45,536 bases of DNA from Flavobacterium solisilvae (lineage in GTDB: Bacteria > Bacteroidota > Bacteroidia > Flavobacteriales > Flavobacteriaceae), in the NCBI RefSeq assembly GCF_012911605.1, contig NZ_JAAMPT010000194.1:1-45536 (forward strand), read 5' to 3'. This document shows, in pieces, positions 1 through 6,865 of this stretch. Below the pieces are notes generated by a model. The model had not been told where the DNA came from and ran no database searches. It was given only the letters and a program-made list of their open reading frames with translations. Position numbers and translations under genes: made by a program. The stretch's first letter is position 1. Each line of letters opens with the position of its first letter.

Positions 1-2
1 AA

Positions 3-107
3 AATAAAATGAGTATTTTAAATGCTATCAGAAATAAAATTATTCATAGAATTTTTGCCTTAATAAATAATGAAACTATTTATCAAAAAGATTTTGTAAT
101 ATCATAG
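3..107 (+). CDS. 3' end of a probable IS110-type transposase, cut by window edge
   Basis: An open frame enters from the left edge and stops with TAG at 105-107. The visible tail is about 34 residues and includes MSILNAIRNKIIHRIFALIN followed by NETIYQKDF. A basic helix of the type (M)xxLNAxRxKLxxRxFAxIxxxxxY is typical of the extreme C-terminus of IS110/IS116-family transposases in Bacteroidetes; this is recognition from memory, not a search. If correct, the protein would be a DEDD/serine-type recombinase that moves the element under guidance of an RNA encoded in its non-coding end. The catalytic part lies outside the window, so activity cannot be judged. Another DNA-binding protein tail remains possible. 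Confidence 0.45.
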   Translation, partial: NKMSILNAIRNKIIHRIFALINNETIYQKDFVIS

Positions 108-342
108 AAATCGAACTGACGGATGGTTGACGCTAGTGATTGTGTTTGTGGAATTGTTTATGGTGATGGATTGATATAGTACTAGGCGAAGGGATTCGCG
201 CGGTAGCTGGGATTATCAAAGCTCGAAAGTTTAGATGTTCTTCTAAAAAAGACTTGGTTTTTGTAACTTTCAAGAAAGGATACACCATTCAATTTCAAAT
301 TGTTGATGGTAAAATAAATGCTGTTGAGAATAAATTGAGAAA
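108..342. other. Non-coding or degraded stretch after the transposase tail
   Basis: Between the transposase stop and the TerB-like gene there is no convincing complete gene. The stretch contains a small GC-rich hairpin, GCGAAGGGATTCGC (about 187-200), that stands out from the AT-rich surroundings. In IS110-family elements the non-coding end beside the transposase can encode the guide (bridge) RNA, so 108 to about 230 could be the element's right end. The boundary cannot be placed because IS110 elements lack terminal inverted repeats. The right-hand half overlaps a plus-strand remnant frame, listed separately. Confidence 0.3.
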
Positions 343-346
343 CTAA
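167..346 (+). pseudogene. Possible 3' remnant of an interrupted gene
   Basis: A plus-strand frame without any ATG runs from after a TGA at 164-166 to a TAA at 344-346. Its last third reads like genuine protein, with FVTFKKGYTIQFQIVDGKIN followed by AVENKLRN, that is alternating hydrophobic and polar residues ending in a lysine-rich tail. The first part is unconvincing and may be the edge of the adjacent insertion element. The simplest reading is the tail of a gene that lost its front when the element inserted. The stop overlaps the stop of the convergent TerB-like gene. I do not recognise the family, and the frame could be chance. Confidence 0.25.
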
Positions 347-744
347 TTTAACTGCTCGTGAAAGACTTCCAGTAAAAACTCAGGAGAAATCATTTTGGTT
401 GGCGACTTTTCCATGGCTTTCAAGACGCGTTTAATGGCATGAGGATTTAAACCCATGTTGATGCCTATTTCGTGGATTTTTATTTGTTCGCGTTCATGAA
501 GTATACCGTCGCAATGCATTAACAAAGCCAAACGATAAAATTGTTGAATGCGCTCAAACTCACTTTTGATGATTTCACTTCGATGTTCTTCATGGAATAG
601 TTGGTTTAACTCTGTTTTGTTGATGCCTAATTCTACTGCTACAATTGACAAAAATTGATATTCTCTATCGTGGAGTTCGCCATCAACAATGGCAAAAGCA
701 ATCATATCGGATAATAAAGCTAATTTTTGTTCGTAGTTTTCCAT
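343..744 (-). CDS. TerB-like small acidic helical protein
   Basis: A protein of about 133 residues, all-helical by composition, containing DMIAFAIVDGELHDREYQFL and later MHCDGILHEREQIKIHEI. These two A/C-D-G-x-L/I-x-x-R-E segments, about 60 residues apart, are the pseudo-repeated metal-site pattern of TerB/DjlA-type domains (tellurite-resistance TerB superfamily). Homologues in flavobacteria are often mislabelled as excinuclease subunit B; there is no nuclease or helicase motif here. ATG at 744 is preferred over the in-frame TTG one codon upstream. It is divergent from the esterase gene at 802 with only about 57 bases between, so the two share a promoter region. Function unknown, probably cytosolic. 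Confidence 0.6.
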   Translation of the reverse strand: MENYEQKLALLSDMIAFAIVDGELHDREYQFLSIVAVELGINKTELNQLFHEEHRSEIIKSEFERIQQFYRLALLMHCDGILHEREQIKIHEIGINMGLNPHAIKRVLKAMEKSPTKMISPEFLLEVFHEQLN

Positions 745-801
745 CAAATGAGTAATTTTAGCTAAAATATAATTTTTTGTTAAAACTTTAAAACAAACCG
801 C

Positions 802-1602
802 GTGAAATTTCTTTTAATCTTCTTCTGTTTTTTAAGTTTCCTGCTTACTTATGCGCAGCAAGCCGAAACCAATCAGCGCTATTCAACCTTTACTATTGAT
901 GCGCCACAACTGAAAACCAAAAAGAAAATTTGGGTTTACCTTCCAAAAGATTATGAGAAAACTACCCAAAAATATCCTGTCATCTACATGCACGATGGTC
1001 AAAATTTGTTTGATGCAAAAACATCCTATGTAGGCGAATGGAATGTGGATGAAACACTAGACAGTATCAATGCCAAAGTAATCGTAATCGGTATCGAACA
1101 CGGCGGCGAGAAACGAATTGAAGAACTAACGCCTTTTCCTCATGCCAAATATGGTGGCGGAAAAGCTGATGATTATCTAGATTTTCTGGTAAACACTTTA
1201 AAACCTCATATTGACAAAACCTACCGAACTAAAACCACTGCAAAAAACACCGCTATTTTTGGGAGTTCACTCGGTGGATTGATTTCTTTTTATGCTGCTT
1301 TAAAATATCCCGAAGTCTTTGGAAAAGTAGGTTGCTTCTCGCCTGCTTTTTGGTTCAACCGAAATGAATTAATCGAGTTAATGCAAAAAACAGAGAAATT
1401 TAAAACCAAAATCTACTTCCTTTGTGGCGATAACGAAGGCGATGCCGATGTAGTTCCTGATATGGAAAACGTGGTAAAATGGGTAAACTCTATGCGATGT
1501 GAATGCAAAAAACTAAATAAATCCGTAATCATAAAAGGCGGACAACATAATGAAAAACTTTGGCGTGAGAACTTTAAAAACGCTTACCTTTGGCTGTTTT
1601 AA
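802..1602 (+). CDS. Secreted alpha/beta-hydrolase (Esterase D / enterochelin-esterase-like)
   Basis: A 266-residue exported hydrolase. Residues 1-19 form a signal peptide ending TYAQ, so a periplasmic or secreted location is likely. The fold signature is clear: IYMHDGQNLFD at about 61-71, then GSSLGG at 154-159 with Ser156 as the predicted nucleophile, an acid candidate in CGDNEGD near 209-214 and a C-terminal His in GGQHNEKLW. This arrangement is typical of the putative esterase family (IroE/Fes-like and feruloyl-esterase-like enzymes), which cleave ester bonds in siderophores, sugars or polyesters; the substrate is not readable. The start is GTG at 802, chosen because it lies directly before the signal peptide. 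It is followed 41 bases later by the DUF1456 gene. Confidence 0.8.
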   Translation: MKFLLIFFCFLSFLLTYAQQAETNQRYSTFTIDAPQLKTKKKIWVYLPKDYEKTTQKYPVIYMHDGQNLFDAKTSYVGEWNVDETLDSINAKVIVIGIEHGGEKRIEELTPFPHAKYGGGKADDYLDFLVNTLKPHIDKTYRTKTTAKNTAIFGSSLGGLISFYAALKYPEVFGKVGCFSPAFWFNRNELIELMQKTEKFKTKIYFLCGDNEGDADVVPDMENVVKWVNSMRCECKKLNKSVIIKGGQHNEKLWRENFKNAYLWLF

Positions 1603-1603
1603 A

Positions 1604-1631
1604 GAATTTAGAATTTAGAATTAAGAATTAA
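1604..1631 (+). repeat. Short tandem TTTAGAA-type repeats before the DUF1456 gene
   Basis: AGAATTTAGAATTTAGAATT, followed by AAGAATT, fills most of the 41-base gap between the esterase and DUF1456 genes. It is a degenerate 7-base tandem of a kind common between flavobacterial genes. No function is evident; the purine-rich AATAGGAATT just before the ATG may serve as a weak ribosome-binding region. Confidence 0.5.
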
Positions 1632-1643
1632 AAAATAGGAATT

Positions 1644-2063
1644 ATGAATAACAACGATATATTTAAAAAGCTTCGCGTTGCGCTTCAATTGCGTGATGAT
1701 CAAATAGAAGAAATCCTTAAACTGGTAGATTTCAGAATGTCGAAAGGCGAAATTGGAAACTTCTTCCGCAATGCTGATCATCCTAAATATATGGAATGTG
1801 GCGATCAGGTTTTGCGTAATTTCTTGAACGGATTGGTAATCTATCTTCGTGGTACGAAAGAAAACCCAACGAATGCCATGGATGTTATCAAGAAAAATCA
1901 AGCGGAAGTTAAAAAGAACATTGCTGCCAAAGCAAAACCAGAAACCAAACCAAAGGTTGAAGTAAAAAGCAAACCAGCTAATAAACCGAAACCAAAGCCA
2001 AAAACTCCAAAAGTTCAAGTGGTAGAGAAGTTTCAGTACAAAAGCGGAAAGAACAAAAAATAA
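1644..2063 (+). CDS. DUF1456 (YehS-like) protein with a Lys/Pro-rich tail
   Basis: A 139-residue protein. Residues 3-70 match the DUF1456 repeat: NNDIFKKLRVALQLRDDQI, then the core FFRNADHPKYMECGDQVLRN and FLNGLVIYLRG. E. coli YehS carries two such repeats in about 156 residues; here only the second type is present, and the other half is replaced by a low-complexity tail (about 75-139) of K, P, A and V with KPK-type runs. DUF1456 has no established biochemical role; the basic tail suggests nucleic-acid or membrane-surface contact, which is inference only. It lies six bases upstream of the DinB-like gene, so the two are probably co-transcribed. Confidence 0.75.
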   Translation: MNNNDIFKKLRVALQLRDDQIEEILKLVDFRMSKGEIGNFFRNADHPKYMECGDQVLRNFLNGLVIYLRGTKENPTNAMDVIKKNQAEVKKNIAAKAKPETKPKVEVKSKPANKPKPKPKTPKVQVVEKFQYKSGKNKK

Positions 2064-2069
2064 CTTGAT

Positions 2070-2528
2070 ATGCAAGAGCTAAAAGAGTTAATTCATCAGC
2101 TGGAAAACCATATTGCGGTAGAAAATAAATTGAATGCAAAGGTTTCAAAAGTTGCCGTTGGTTGGCATATAGATCACAGCTTGCGACTAATAACTGCTGT
2201 AATTAATGGTTTAAAAAAATCAAATCCTGATGAATTCAAGAAGACTTTTAGCTTGAAGAAAAAGATTTTGTTTGGATTAGGTTTTTTTCCAAGAGGAAAA
2301 GCCAAAGCTCCAAAATATGTTAGAACTTATGAACCTATTACCGAAAATGATTTGGTTTTGATGGTTCAATCTGCAAAAAAATCGGTGGAAGAAATTCCAA
2401 GTTTACATCCAGATAGTTTTATTGCACATCCACTATTTGGTGATTTAAAACTGAAAGAAACTATTTATTTCATTAAACTTCACACCAAACATCATATCAA
2501 AATTATTGAAGATATTATTAAGAAGTAA
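2070..2528 (+). CDS. DinB / DUF1569-superfamily four-helix protein
   Basis: A 152-residue protein with the spaced histidines expected of the DinB/YfiT metal-binding bundle: VGWHIDHSLR near residues 30-39 and IKLHTKHHIKIIEDI near 135-149. The central segment GLGFFPRGKAKAPKYVRTYE matches the P-R-G-K-A-x-A-P signature common in DUF1569 proteins. Relatives include thiol-dependent S-transferases (bacillithiol or mycothiol enzymes), but many have no known substrate, so only the fold is called. No signal peptide, so cytosolic. It ends 66 bases before a strong terminator hairpin that it shares with convergent folD. Confidence 0.7.
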   Translation: MQELKELIHQLENHIAVENKLNAKVSKVAVGWHIDHSLRLITAVINGLKKSNPDEFKKTFSLKKKILFGLGFFPRGKAKAPKYVRTYEPITENDLVLMVQSAKKSVEEIPSLHPDSFIAHPLFGDLKLKETIYFIKLHTKHHIKIIEDIIKK

Positions 2529-2540
2529 TTTTTTTTATTT

Positions 2541-2576
2541 CACAGAGTTGCGCAAAGTATTGCACAGAGTTTCACA
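2541..2576. repeat. CACAGAG-type interspersed repeat
   Basis: CACAGAGTT occurs at 2541-2549 and again at 2563-2571, separated by GCGCAAAGTATTG, giving the pattern TTCACAGAGTTGCGCAAAG then GCACAGAGTTTCACA. I recall this kind of sequence as a dispersed intergenic element in many Flavobacterium genomes. It lies just before the terminator in the tail-to-tail gap between the DinB-like gene and folD. Confidence 0.45.
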
Positions 2577-2593
2577 ATGGAATTTTAAGAATA

Positions 2594-2634
2594 AAAAAAG
2601 GAATCTCAACATGGTGTTTTGAGATTCCTTTTTT
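2594..2634. terminator. Bidirectional terminator between the DinB-like gene and folD
   Basis: GGAATCTCAA (2600-2609) pairs perfectly with TTGAGATTCC (2619-2628) around a 9-base loop. The stem is flanked by an A-run on the left and a T-run on the right, so it can stop transcription from both convergent genes. Confidence 0.85.
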
Positions 2635-2652
2635 ATTTAAAAGACTATTTTA

Positions 2653-3540
2653 TTATTCTAAACTCAATCGTTTTTGCTCTCTTGCCAATAACGTATTTTT
2701 CAGCAACATAGCAATTGTCATTGGTCCAACTCCACCAGGAACTGGCGTAATGTAAGATACTTTTTTAGATACCATTTCAAAATCTACATCGCCTGTAATT
2801 TTATAACCACGCGGATCGGTTTCGTCAGCAACTCGTGTAATTCCAACGTCGATAACGACAGCATCATCTTTTATCATTTCGGCTTTTAAATAATTAGGAA
2901 CGCCAAGTGCTGTAATGATAATATCGGCTTGCGTGGTGATTTGAGCGATATTTTTAGTATAACTATGCGTTAAAGTTACCGTTGAATTTCCTGGAAAACC
3001 TTTTCTTCCCATCAAAATACTCATTGGTCGTCCAACAATATGACTTCTTCCGATAACAACAGTGTGTTTTCCTTTGGTTTCTACATTGTATCGTTCTAAT
3101 AATTCCAAAATCCCAAATGGCGTTGCTGGAATAAATGTACTCATATCCAAAGCCATTTTTCCAAAGTTTTCAGGATGGAAACCGTCAACATCTTTGCTTG
3201 GATCGATAGCCATCAAAACGCGTTGTGTATCAATTTGTTCGGGTAACGGCAACTGAACGATAAAACCGTCGATGTTATCATCTTCATTTAATTCGATGAT
3301 TTTTTTTAGCAATTCGGTTTCTGAAGTTGTGCTTGGCATTTTGATTAACGTAGATTCAAAACCTACCAATTCGCAGGCTTTTACTTTACTGCCAACATAA
3401 GTTAAACTTGCTCCGTCGTTACCAACAATAATGGCAGCAAGATGTGGCACTTTTTCGCCATTTTTTTTCATCTTGTTTACTTCGGCTGTAATTTCTGCCT
3501 TGATGTCGCTGGAGATTTTTTTTCCGTCTAATAATTCCAT
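2653..3540 (-). CDS. folD: Bifunctional methylene-THF dehydrogenase / methenyl-THF cyclohydrolase
   Basis: This 295-residue cytosolic enzyme interconverts 5,10-methylene-THF and 10-formyl-THF, feeding purine and formyl-Met synthesis. The active-site set is complete: Tyr48 and Lys52 in YVGSKVKACE, Gln96 in VQLPLP and Asp119 in SKDVDGFHP, matching Y50/K54/Q98/D121 of E. coli FolD with an offset of two. The nucleotide-binding loop is GRSHIVGRPMSILM (about 164-177), and the C-terminal signature PVPGGVGPMTIAML is present. Length is normal. ATG at 3540. It follows ffh on the same strand, but the ffh terminator lies between them, so it is probably transcribed separately. Confidence 0.97.
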   Translation of the reverse strand: MELLDGKKISSDIKAEITAEVNKMKKNGEKVPHLAAIIVGNDGASLTYVGSKVKACELVGFESTLIKMPSTTSETELLKKIIELNEDDNIDGFIVQLPLPEQIDTQRVLMAIDPSKDVDGFHPENFGKMALDMSTFIPATPFGILELLERYNVETKGKHTVVIGRSHIVGRPMSILMGRKGFPGNSTVTLTHSYTKNIAQITTQADIIITALGVPNYLKAEMIKDDAVVIDVGITRVADETDPRGYKITGDVDFEMVSKKVSYITPVPGGVGPMTIAMLLKNTLLAREQKRLSLE

Positions 3541-3612
3541 TTCTGTTTCGGGTTTAAATGTTTCATGTTCAAAGTTGTGTAAGCAAACATGAAACGCAGT
3601 AGTTAGTTGTTA

Positions 3613-3660
3613 TTTAAAAAACTTAAGGTTTAAAATTTCGCACTCGAAACTTTAAACCTT
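3613..3660 (-). terminator. ffh terminator
   Basis: AAGGTTTAAA (3625-3634) pairs with TTTAAACCTT (3651-3660), and TTTCG/CGAAA closes the inner stem. On the minus strand the hairpin is followed by AAGTTTTTTAAATA, a good U-tract just past the ffh stop codon. Confidence 0.75.
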
Positions 3661-3666
3661 ACCTTA

Positions 3667-5004
3667 TTATCTCATTCCTTTCATTCCGCCCATCATTCTC
3701 ATCAAATTTTTTCCGCCTGAACCTTGCATCATTTTCATCATTTTGCTCATTTGGTCAAATTGTTTCATCAATTGATTTACTTCCTCGATTTTTCTACCAG
3801 AACCTTTTGCAATTCTAGTTTTTCTTTTCATATCGATGATTGACGGTTTTGTTCTTTCTTTTGGTGTCATCGAATAAATGATGGCTTCGATATGCTTGAA
3901 CGCGTCATCTTCTATTTCTACATCTTTTAATGCTTTTCCAGCTCCAGGAATCATTCCGACTAAGTCTTTCATGTTACCCATTTTTTTCACTTGCTGAATT
4001 TGTGCCAAGAAATCATCAAAACCAAATTCGTTTTTAGCGATTTTCTTCTGAATTTTTCTTGCTTCTTCCTCGTCATATTGTTCTTGCGCTCTTTCAACTA
4101 AGGAAACAACGTCTCCCATTCCGAGAATTCTATCTGCCATACGCGAAGGATAGAACACGTCGATAGCTTCCATTTTTTCACCTGTTCCGATGAATTTGAT
4201 TGGTTTATTAACTACCGATTTAATCGAAATAGCTGCTCCACCACGAGTATCTCCATCTAATTTGGTTAAAATAACTCCGTCAAAATTCAATCTATCGTTA
4301 AATGCTTTTGCTGTGTTTACCGCATCTTGACCTGTCATGGAGTCAACAACGAACAACGTTTCTTGTGGTTTAATTGCCGCATGAACATTGGCAATTTCGT
4401 TCATCATTTCTTCATCGATTGCTAAACGACCAGCTGTATCGACAATGACTACGTTGAATCCGTTTGATTTTGCGTGTTGGATAGCATTTAATGCAATTTG
4501 AACTGCATTTTTATTTTCTGGTTCTGAATAAACCTCAACACCTATTTGGTCACCAACTACGTGCAACTGATTGATTGCCGCTGGACGATAAATATCACAG
4601 GCTACTAAAAGTGGTTTTTTATTTTTCTTAGTTTTAAGATAGTTTGCTAATTTTCCAGAAAAAGTAGTTTTTCCCGAACCTTGCAAACCAGACATTAAAA
4701 TAACCGATGGATTTCCCGAAAGGTTAATTCCTGTAGCTTCGCCACCCATTAATTCGGTTAATTCGTCTTTAACAAGTTTCACCAATAATTGTCCTGGTTC
4801 TAATGTTGTTAAAACGTTTTGCCCGATTGCTTTTTCTTTAACCGCAGTTGTAAAATCTTTTGCAATTTTAAAATTGACATCGGCATCAAGTAATGCACGA
4901 CGTACTTCTTTCAAAGTTTCGGCTACATTGACTTCGGTAATTTTTCCGTGTCCTTTTAAAATATGAAACGCTTTATCTAGTTTATCACTTAAGTTATTGA
5001 ACAT
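3667..5004 (-). CDS. ffh: Signal recognition particle GTPase Ffh (SRP54)
   Basis: This 445-residue protein binds signal sequences and 4.5S/SRP RNA and delivers ribosomes to FtsY at the inner membrane. The N domain covers about 1-85. The G domain carries GLQGSGKTT (106-114), DTAGR (189-193) and TKLDGD (247-252), with the SRP-specific DIYRPAA loop at 137-143. The M domain starts near residue 300 and ends in a methionine-rich, basic tail (MSKMMKMMQGSGG, MMGGMKGMR) that forms the signal-peptide groove. Length and order are standard. ATG at 5004 lies 33 bases after a well-formed promoter. Confidence 0.97.
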   Translation of the reverse strand: MFNNLSDKLDKAFHILKGHGKITEVNVAETLKEVRRALLDADVNFKIAKDFTTAVKEKAIGQNVLTTLEPGQLLVKLVKDELTELMGGEATGINLSGNPSVILMSGLQGSGKTTFSGKLANYLKTKKNKKPLLVACDIYRPAAINQLHVVGDQIGVEVYSEPENKNAVQIALNAIQHAKSNGFNVVIVDTAGRLAIDEEMMNEIANVHAAIKPQETLFVVDSMTGQDAVNTAKAFNDRLNFDGVILTKLDGDTRGGAAISIKSVVNKPIKFIGTGEKMEAIDVFYPSRMADRILGMGDVVSLVERAQEQYDEEEARKIQKKIAKNEFGFDDFLAQIQQVKKMGNMKDLVGMIPGAGKALKDVEIEDDAFKHIEAIIYSMTPKERTKPSIIDMKRKTRIAKGSGRKIEEVNQLMKQFDQMSKMMKMMQGSGGKNLMRMMGGMKGMR

Positions 5005-5036
5005 AATAGTAAGCTTTGTTATTTTTAATGAAGTGG

Positions 5037-5068
5037 CAAAGATAACTTAAAGTTAGAAAGTTGACAAA
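5037..5068 (-). promoter_or_regulatory. Bacteroidetes-type promoter of ffh
   Basis: On the minus strand TTTG (5068-5065), a 20-base spacer, then TATCTTTG (5044-5037) fit the flavobacterial -33/-7 consensus TTG-N17-23-TAnnTTTG. The -7 box ends 32 bases before the ffh ATG. It is the best promoter match in the window. Confidence 0.65.
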
Positions 5069-5091
5069 TAAAGAAAGTTGAAATTATGCAA

Positions 5092-5118
5092 TAAAAAAAC
5101 CAACTTTTCAGTTGGCTT
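5092..5118 (-). terminator. Terminator of the small lipocalin-like lipoprotein gene
   Basis: On the minus strand CCAACT-GAAA-AGTTGG (5115-5100) is followed by TTTTTTTATT. The stem is short (6 bp) but the U-tract is good, and it lies 22 bases past the stop of the 149-residue lipoprotein gene. Confidence 0.6.
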
Positions 5119-5139
5119 ATTTTTAGTTTTTGTTCTAAA

Positions 5140-5589
5140 TTAATTTTTCTCAAAAGTAAGTAAATCGATACTTCCATCGCCGCCAGAAACGTGCTTTAGT
5201 TCAAGCTTGGTTGCCGATGAAGATAGAACTCTCCAATCTTCGGTTATTTCTTCAAATGGTCCATTGGCATCAGGAAAAGTGATATCAAATTTTGTTGAAC
5301 CACTATCAGAATACGTTGACCATGTTCCGTTTTTGGTCGTTGAACCGTTAACCGCTACCATTGTTCCATTAGAATTAATAGAAAAATTATATCCATTAAA
5401 ATTACTGGTTTGGTTGGTTCCATCTTCTTGAAACAAAGTTACACGCCAAGTTCCCGAAGTAACATTTGTAGTAACGGTTGATGTTGATGGCGAATTATCA
5501 TCAGAATTATCGTCATCAGAACTGCACATTGATGCTACATTTAGCATAAAAAGGAAAAATAAAGCTGGGATTAAAATTAGTTTTTTCAT
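5140..5589 (-). CDS. Small lipocalin-like surface lipoprotein
   Basis: A 149-residue predicted lipoprotein. The signal peptide ends VASMC with Cys22 as the lipidated residue; Met at -1 is unusual. The following SSDDDNSDD run resembles the acidic lipoprotein export signals that send Bacteroidetes lipoproteins to the cell surface. The mature part (about 43-149) is a beta-rich domain opening SGTWRVTLFQEDG and ending KHVSGGDGSIDLLTFEKN, consistent with a lipocalin-like (DUF4923/lipocalin_4-type) barrel. The same domain forms the C-terminus of the neighbouring 344-residue lipoprotein, so the two genes are paralogous over this part. They lie 136 bases apart with no terminator between and are probably one transcript. 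The ligand is unknown. Confidence 0.65.
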   Translation of the reverse strand: MKKLILIPALFFLFMLNVASMCSSDDDNSDDNSPSTSTVTTNVTSGTWRVTLFQEDGTNQTSNFNGYNFSINSNGTMVAVNGSTTKNGTWSTYSDSGSTKFDITFPDANGPFEEITEDWRVLSSSATKLELKHVSGGDGSIDLLTFEKN

Positions 5590-5725
5590 TTGGTTACGTT
5601 TTAAAAGTTATTGTTTTAAGAAAAAATATGCTATTGATGTAATTGTTATCCAAATTATTACTTGCAATGCAATGTAAGCAACTGACTTTTTATTGGGATT
5701 TTCACAATTCATAATTCAACAAGAT

Positions 5726-6760
5726 TTAGTTTTTAGTAAAAGTCAAATAGTCAATGCTACCATCACCACCGCTAACGTGTTTTAATTTTATTACGGTCGT
5801 AGAAAACTCAATTATTCGCCAATCTTCTTCAATTTCGTCAAGCACATTGCCGTTAAATTCTAATTCTAACTTGTTATAACCGCTATCGAGATATTGTTCC
5901 CAAGTTCCGTTTATAGTCGTTGAATTTTTTACTGTTATTGATGTTCCATTATTTGAAAAAGTGAAATTATATCCAGCAAAATAATCTGTTTCTATATCAT
6001 CATCTTCTTGAAAATAGGAAATGTACCAAGTTCCTGAAGTTAATACTTCTGAAAAATCAGGATTACTTCCACCACCAGAATTATCATCACAATCATCGAT
6101 TGAATCTTCAATAAAATCTTCCAGCTGGGAATTTGAATTAATTGTAATGGTTTGACCATTAGAATTTACTGCCGAAATTGGATAACTAATGGCAACAAAA
6201 GTGGCAGAAGACAAATTAGCTAAAAAATTAAAAAACATTGAGTTACTAGTTATCGTTACGGTATCTGCTATTTGATTATTACTATCATAAACATTTATTA
6301 CAATTGGATACACTAATGAAATACAATCAATCTCATCAAAACCATCATCGTCGCCACAATCGTCTAAAATATCATCTAATTGATCGGGAGTTTGAACTAC
6401 AAGAGTTTGAAAATTTTGGAATTGGATTGTTATTGGATAAATGAAGTTTACAATATCATCATCGTTTGAAAATTCGTTAATTGCATCTTGCACTATTTGA
6501 TAATCATTTTGATTTGTTACCACTATTTCTTGCGAATTGACAATAACCGTAACGGGAAGCACAACGCTGAAACAACTTGAATTGTCTAATATATTATCGA
6601 TAGACGTTGGGTTCTGAGAAGTTCTTGCTAACAAACTAGCTATTGGCGATGTTTTTGCAAAACTTTGCGTGTTGTCTTGAATTATAGTTTCTTCTTCTTT
6701 TTGACAACTAGTCAATAAAAGAAAAACAAAACCAAGCAATATGTAAAAAGATGTTTTCAT
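5726..6760 (-). CDS. Surface lipoprotein with four YPI repeats and a lipocalin-like C-terminus
   Basis: A 344-residue lipoprotein: signal peptide ending LLLTSC (Cys19), then QKEEE, a good surface-export signal. Residues about 63-225 hold four repeats of roughly 42 residues, each with a hydrophobic strand around LPV (68-70), YPI (108-110), YPI (151-153) and YPI (193-195), then a second strand and an acidic helix (for example QLDDILDDC). Cysteines recur at 63, 135, 146 and 224, so disulfides are possible. A Gly/Ser linker leads to a C-terminal domain (about 240-344) that matches the neighbouring 149-residue lipoprotein, both sharing KHVSGGDGSID. Proteins of this type are often encoded beside FecI/FecR systems in Flavobacteriaceae, as here. 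Function unknown; a receptor partner or sensor role is inference. Confidence 0.65.
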   Translation of the reverse strand: MKTSFYILLGFVFLLLTSCQKEEETIIQDNTQSFAKTSPIASLLARTSQNPTSIDNILDNSSCFSVVLPVTVIVNSQEIVVTNQNDYQIVQDAINEFSNDDDIVNFIYPITIQFQNFQTLVVQTPDQLDDILDDCGDDDGFDEIDCISLVYPIVINVYDSNNQIADTVTITSNSMFFNFLANLSSATFVAISYPISAVNSNGQTITINSNSQLEDFIEDSIDDCDDNSGGGSNPDFSEVLTSGTWYISYFQEDDDIETDYFAGYNFTFSNNGTSITVKNSTTINGTWEQYLDSGYNKLELEFNGNVLDEIEEDWRIIEFSTTVIKLKHVSGGDGSIDYLTFTKN

Positions 6761-6802
6761 ACAATATAAATCCGTTTGATTTATTAGTTAAACAATTGAT
6801 TT

Positions 6803-6818
6803 CAAAGTTACCCTACTT
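6803..6818 (-). promoter_or_regulatory. Promoter-like element upstream of the 344-residue lipoprotein gene
   Basis: On the minus strand AAGTAGGGTAA (6818-6808) runs into TAACTTTG (6810-6803), a match to the -7 consensus TAnnTTTG. No TTG lies at normal spacing upstream. The same 11-mer recurs upstream of the anti-sigma gene at 7382-7392, so the element may be read by the ECF sigma factor encoded beside it rather than by the housekeeping sigma factor. Confidence 0.4.
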
Positions 6819-6865
6819 TAATCAAAAAAAATAATTATTTTTACTTCAAGTTTATCACAAAAAAC

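Noticed and set aside
343..744. Excinuclease subunit B as the product
   Set aside because: No helicase or UvrB motif; the residues fit a TerB-like domain. The label is a known misannotation type.
1608..2075. Aromatic-rich minus-strand open frame of about 155 codons
   Set aside because: It is the antisense of the DUF1456 gene; the Phe/Trp-rich translation comes from the Lys/Pro-rich tail read backwards.
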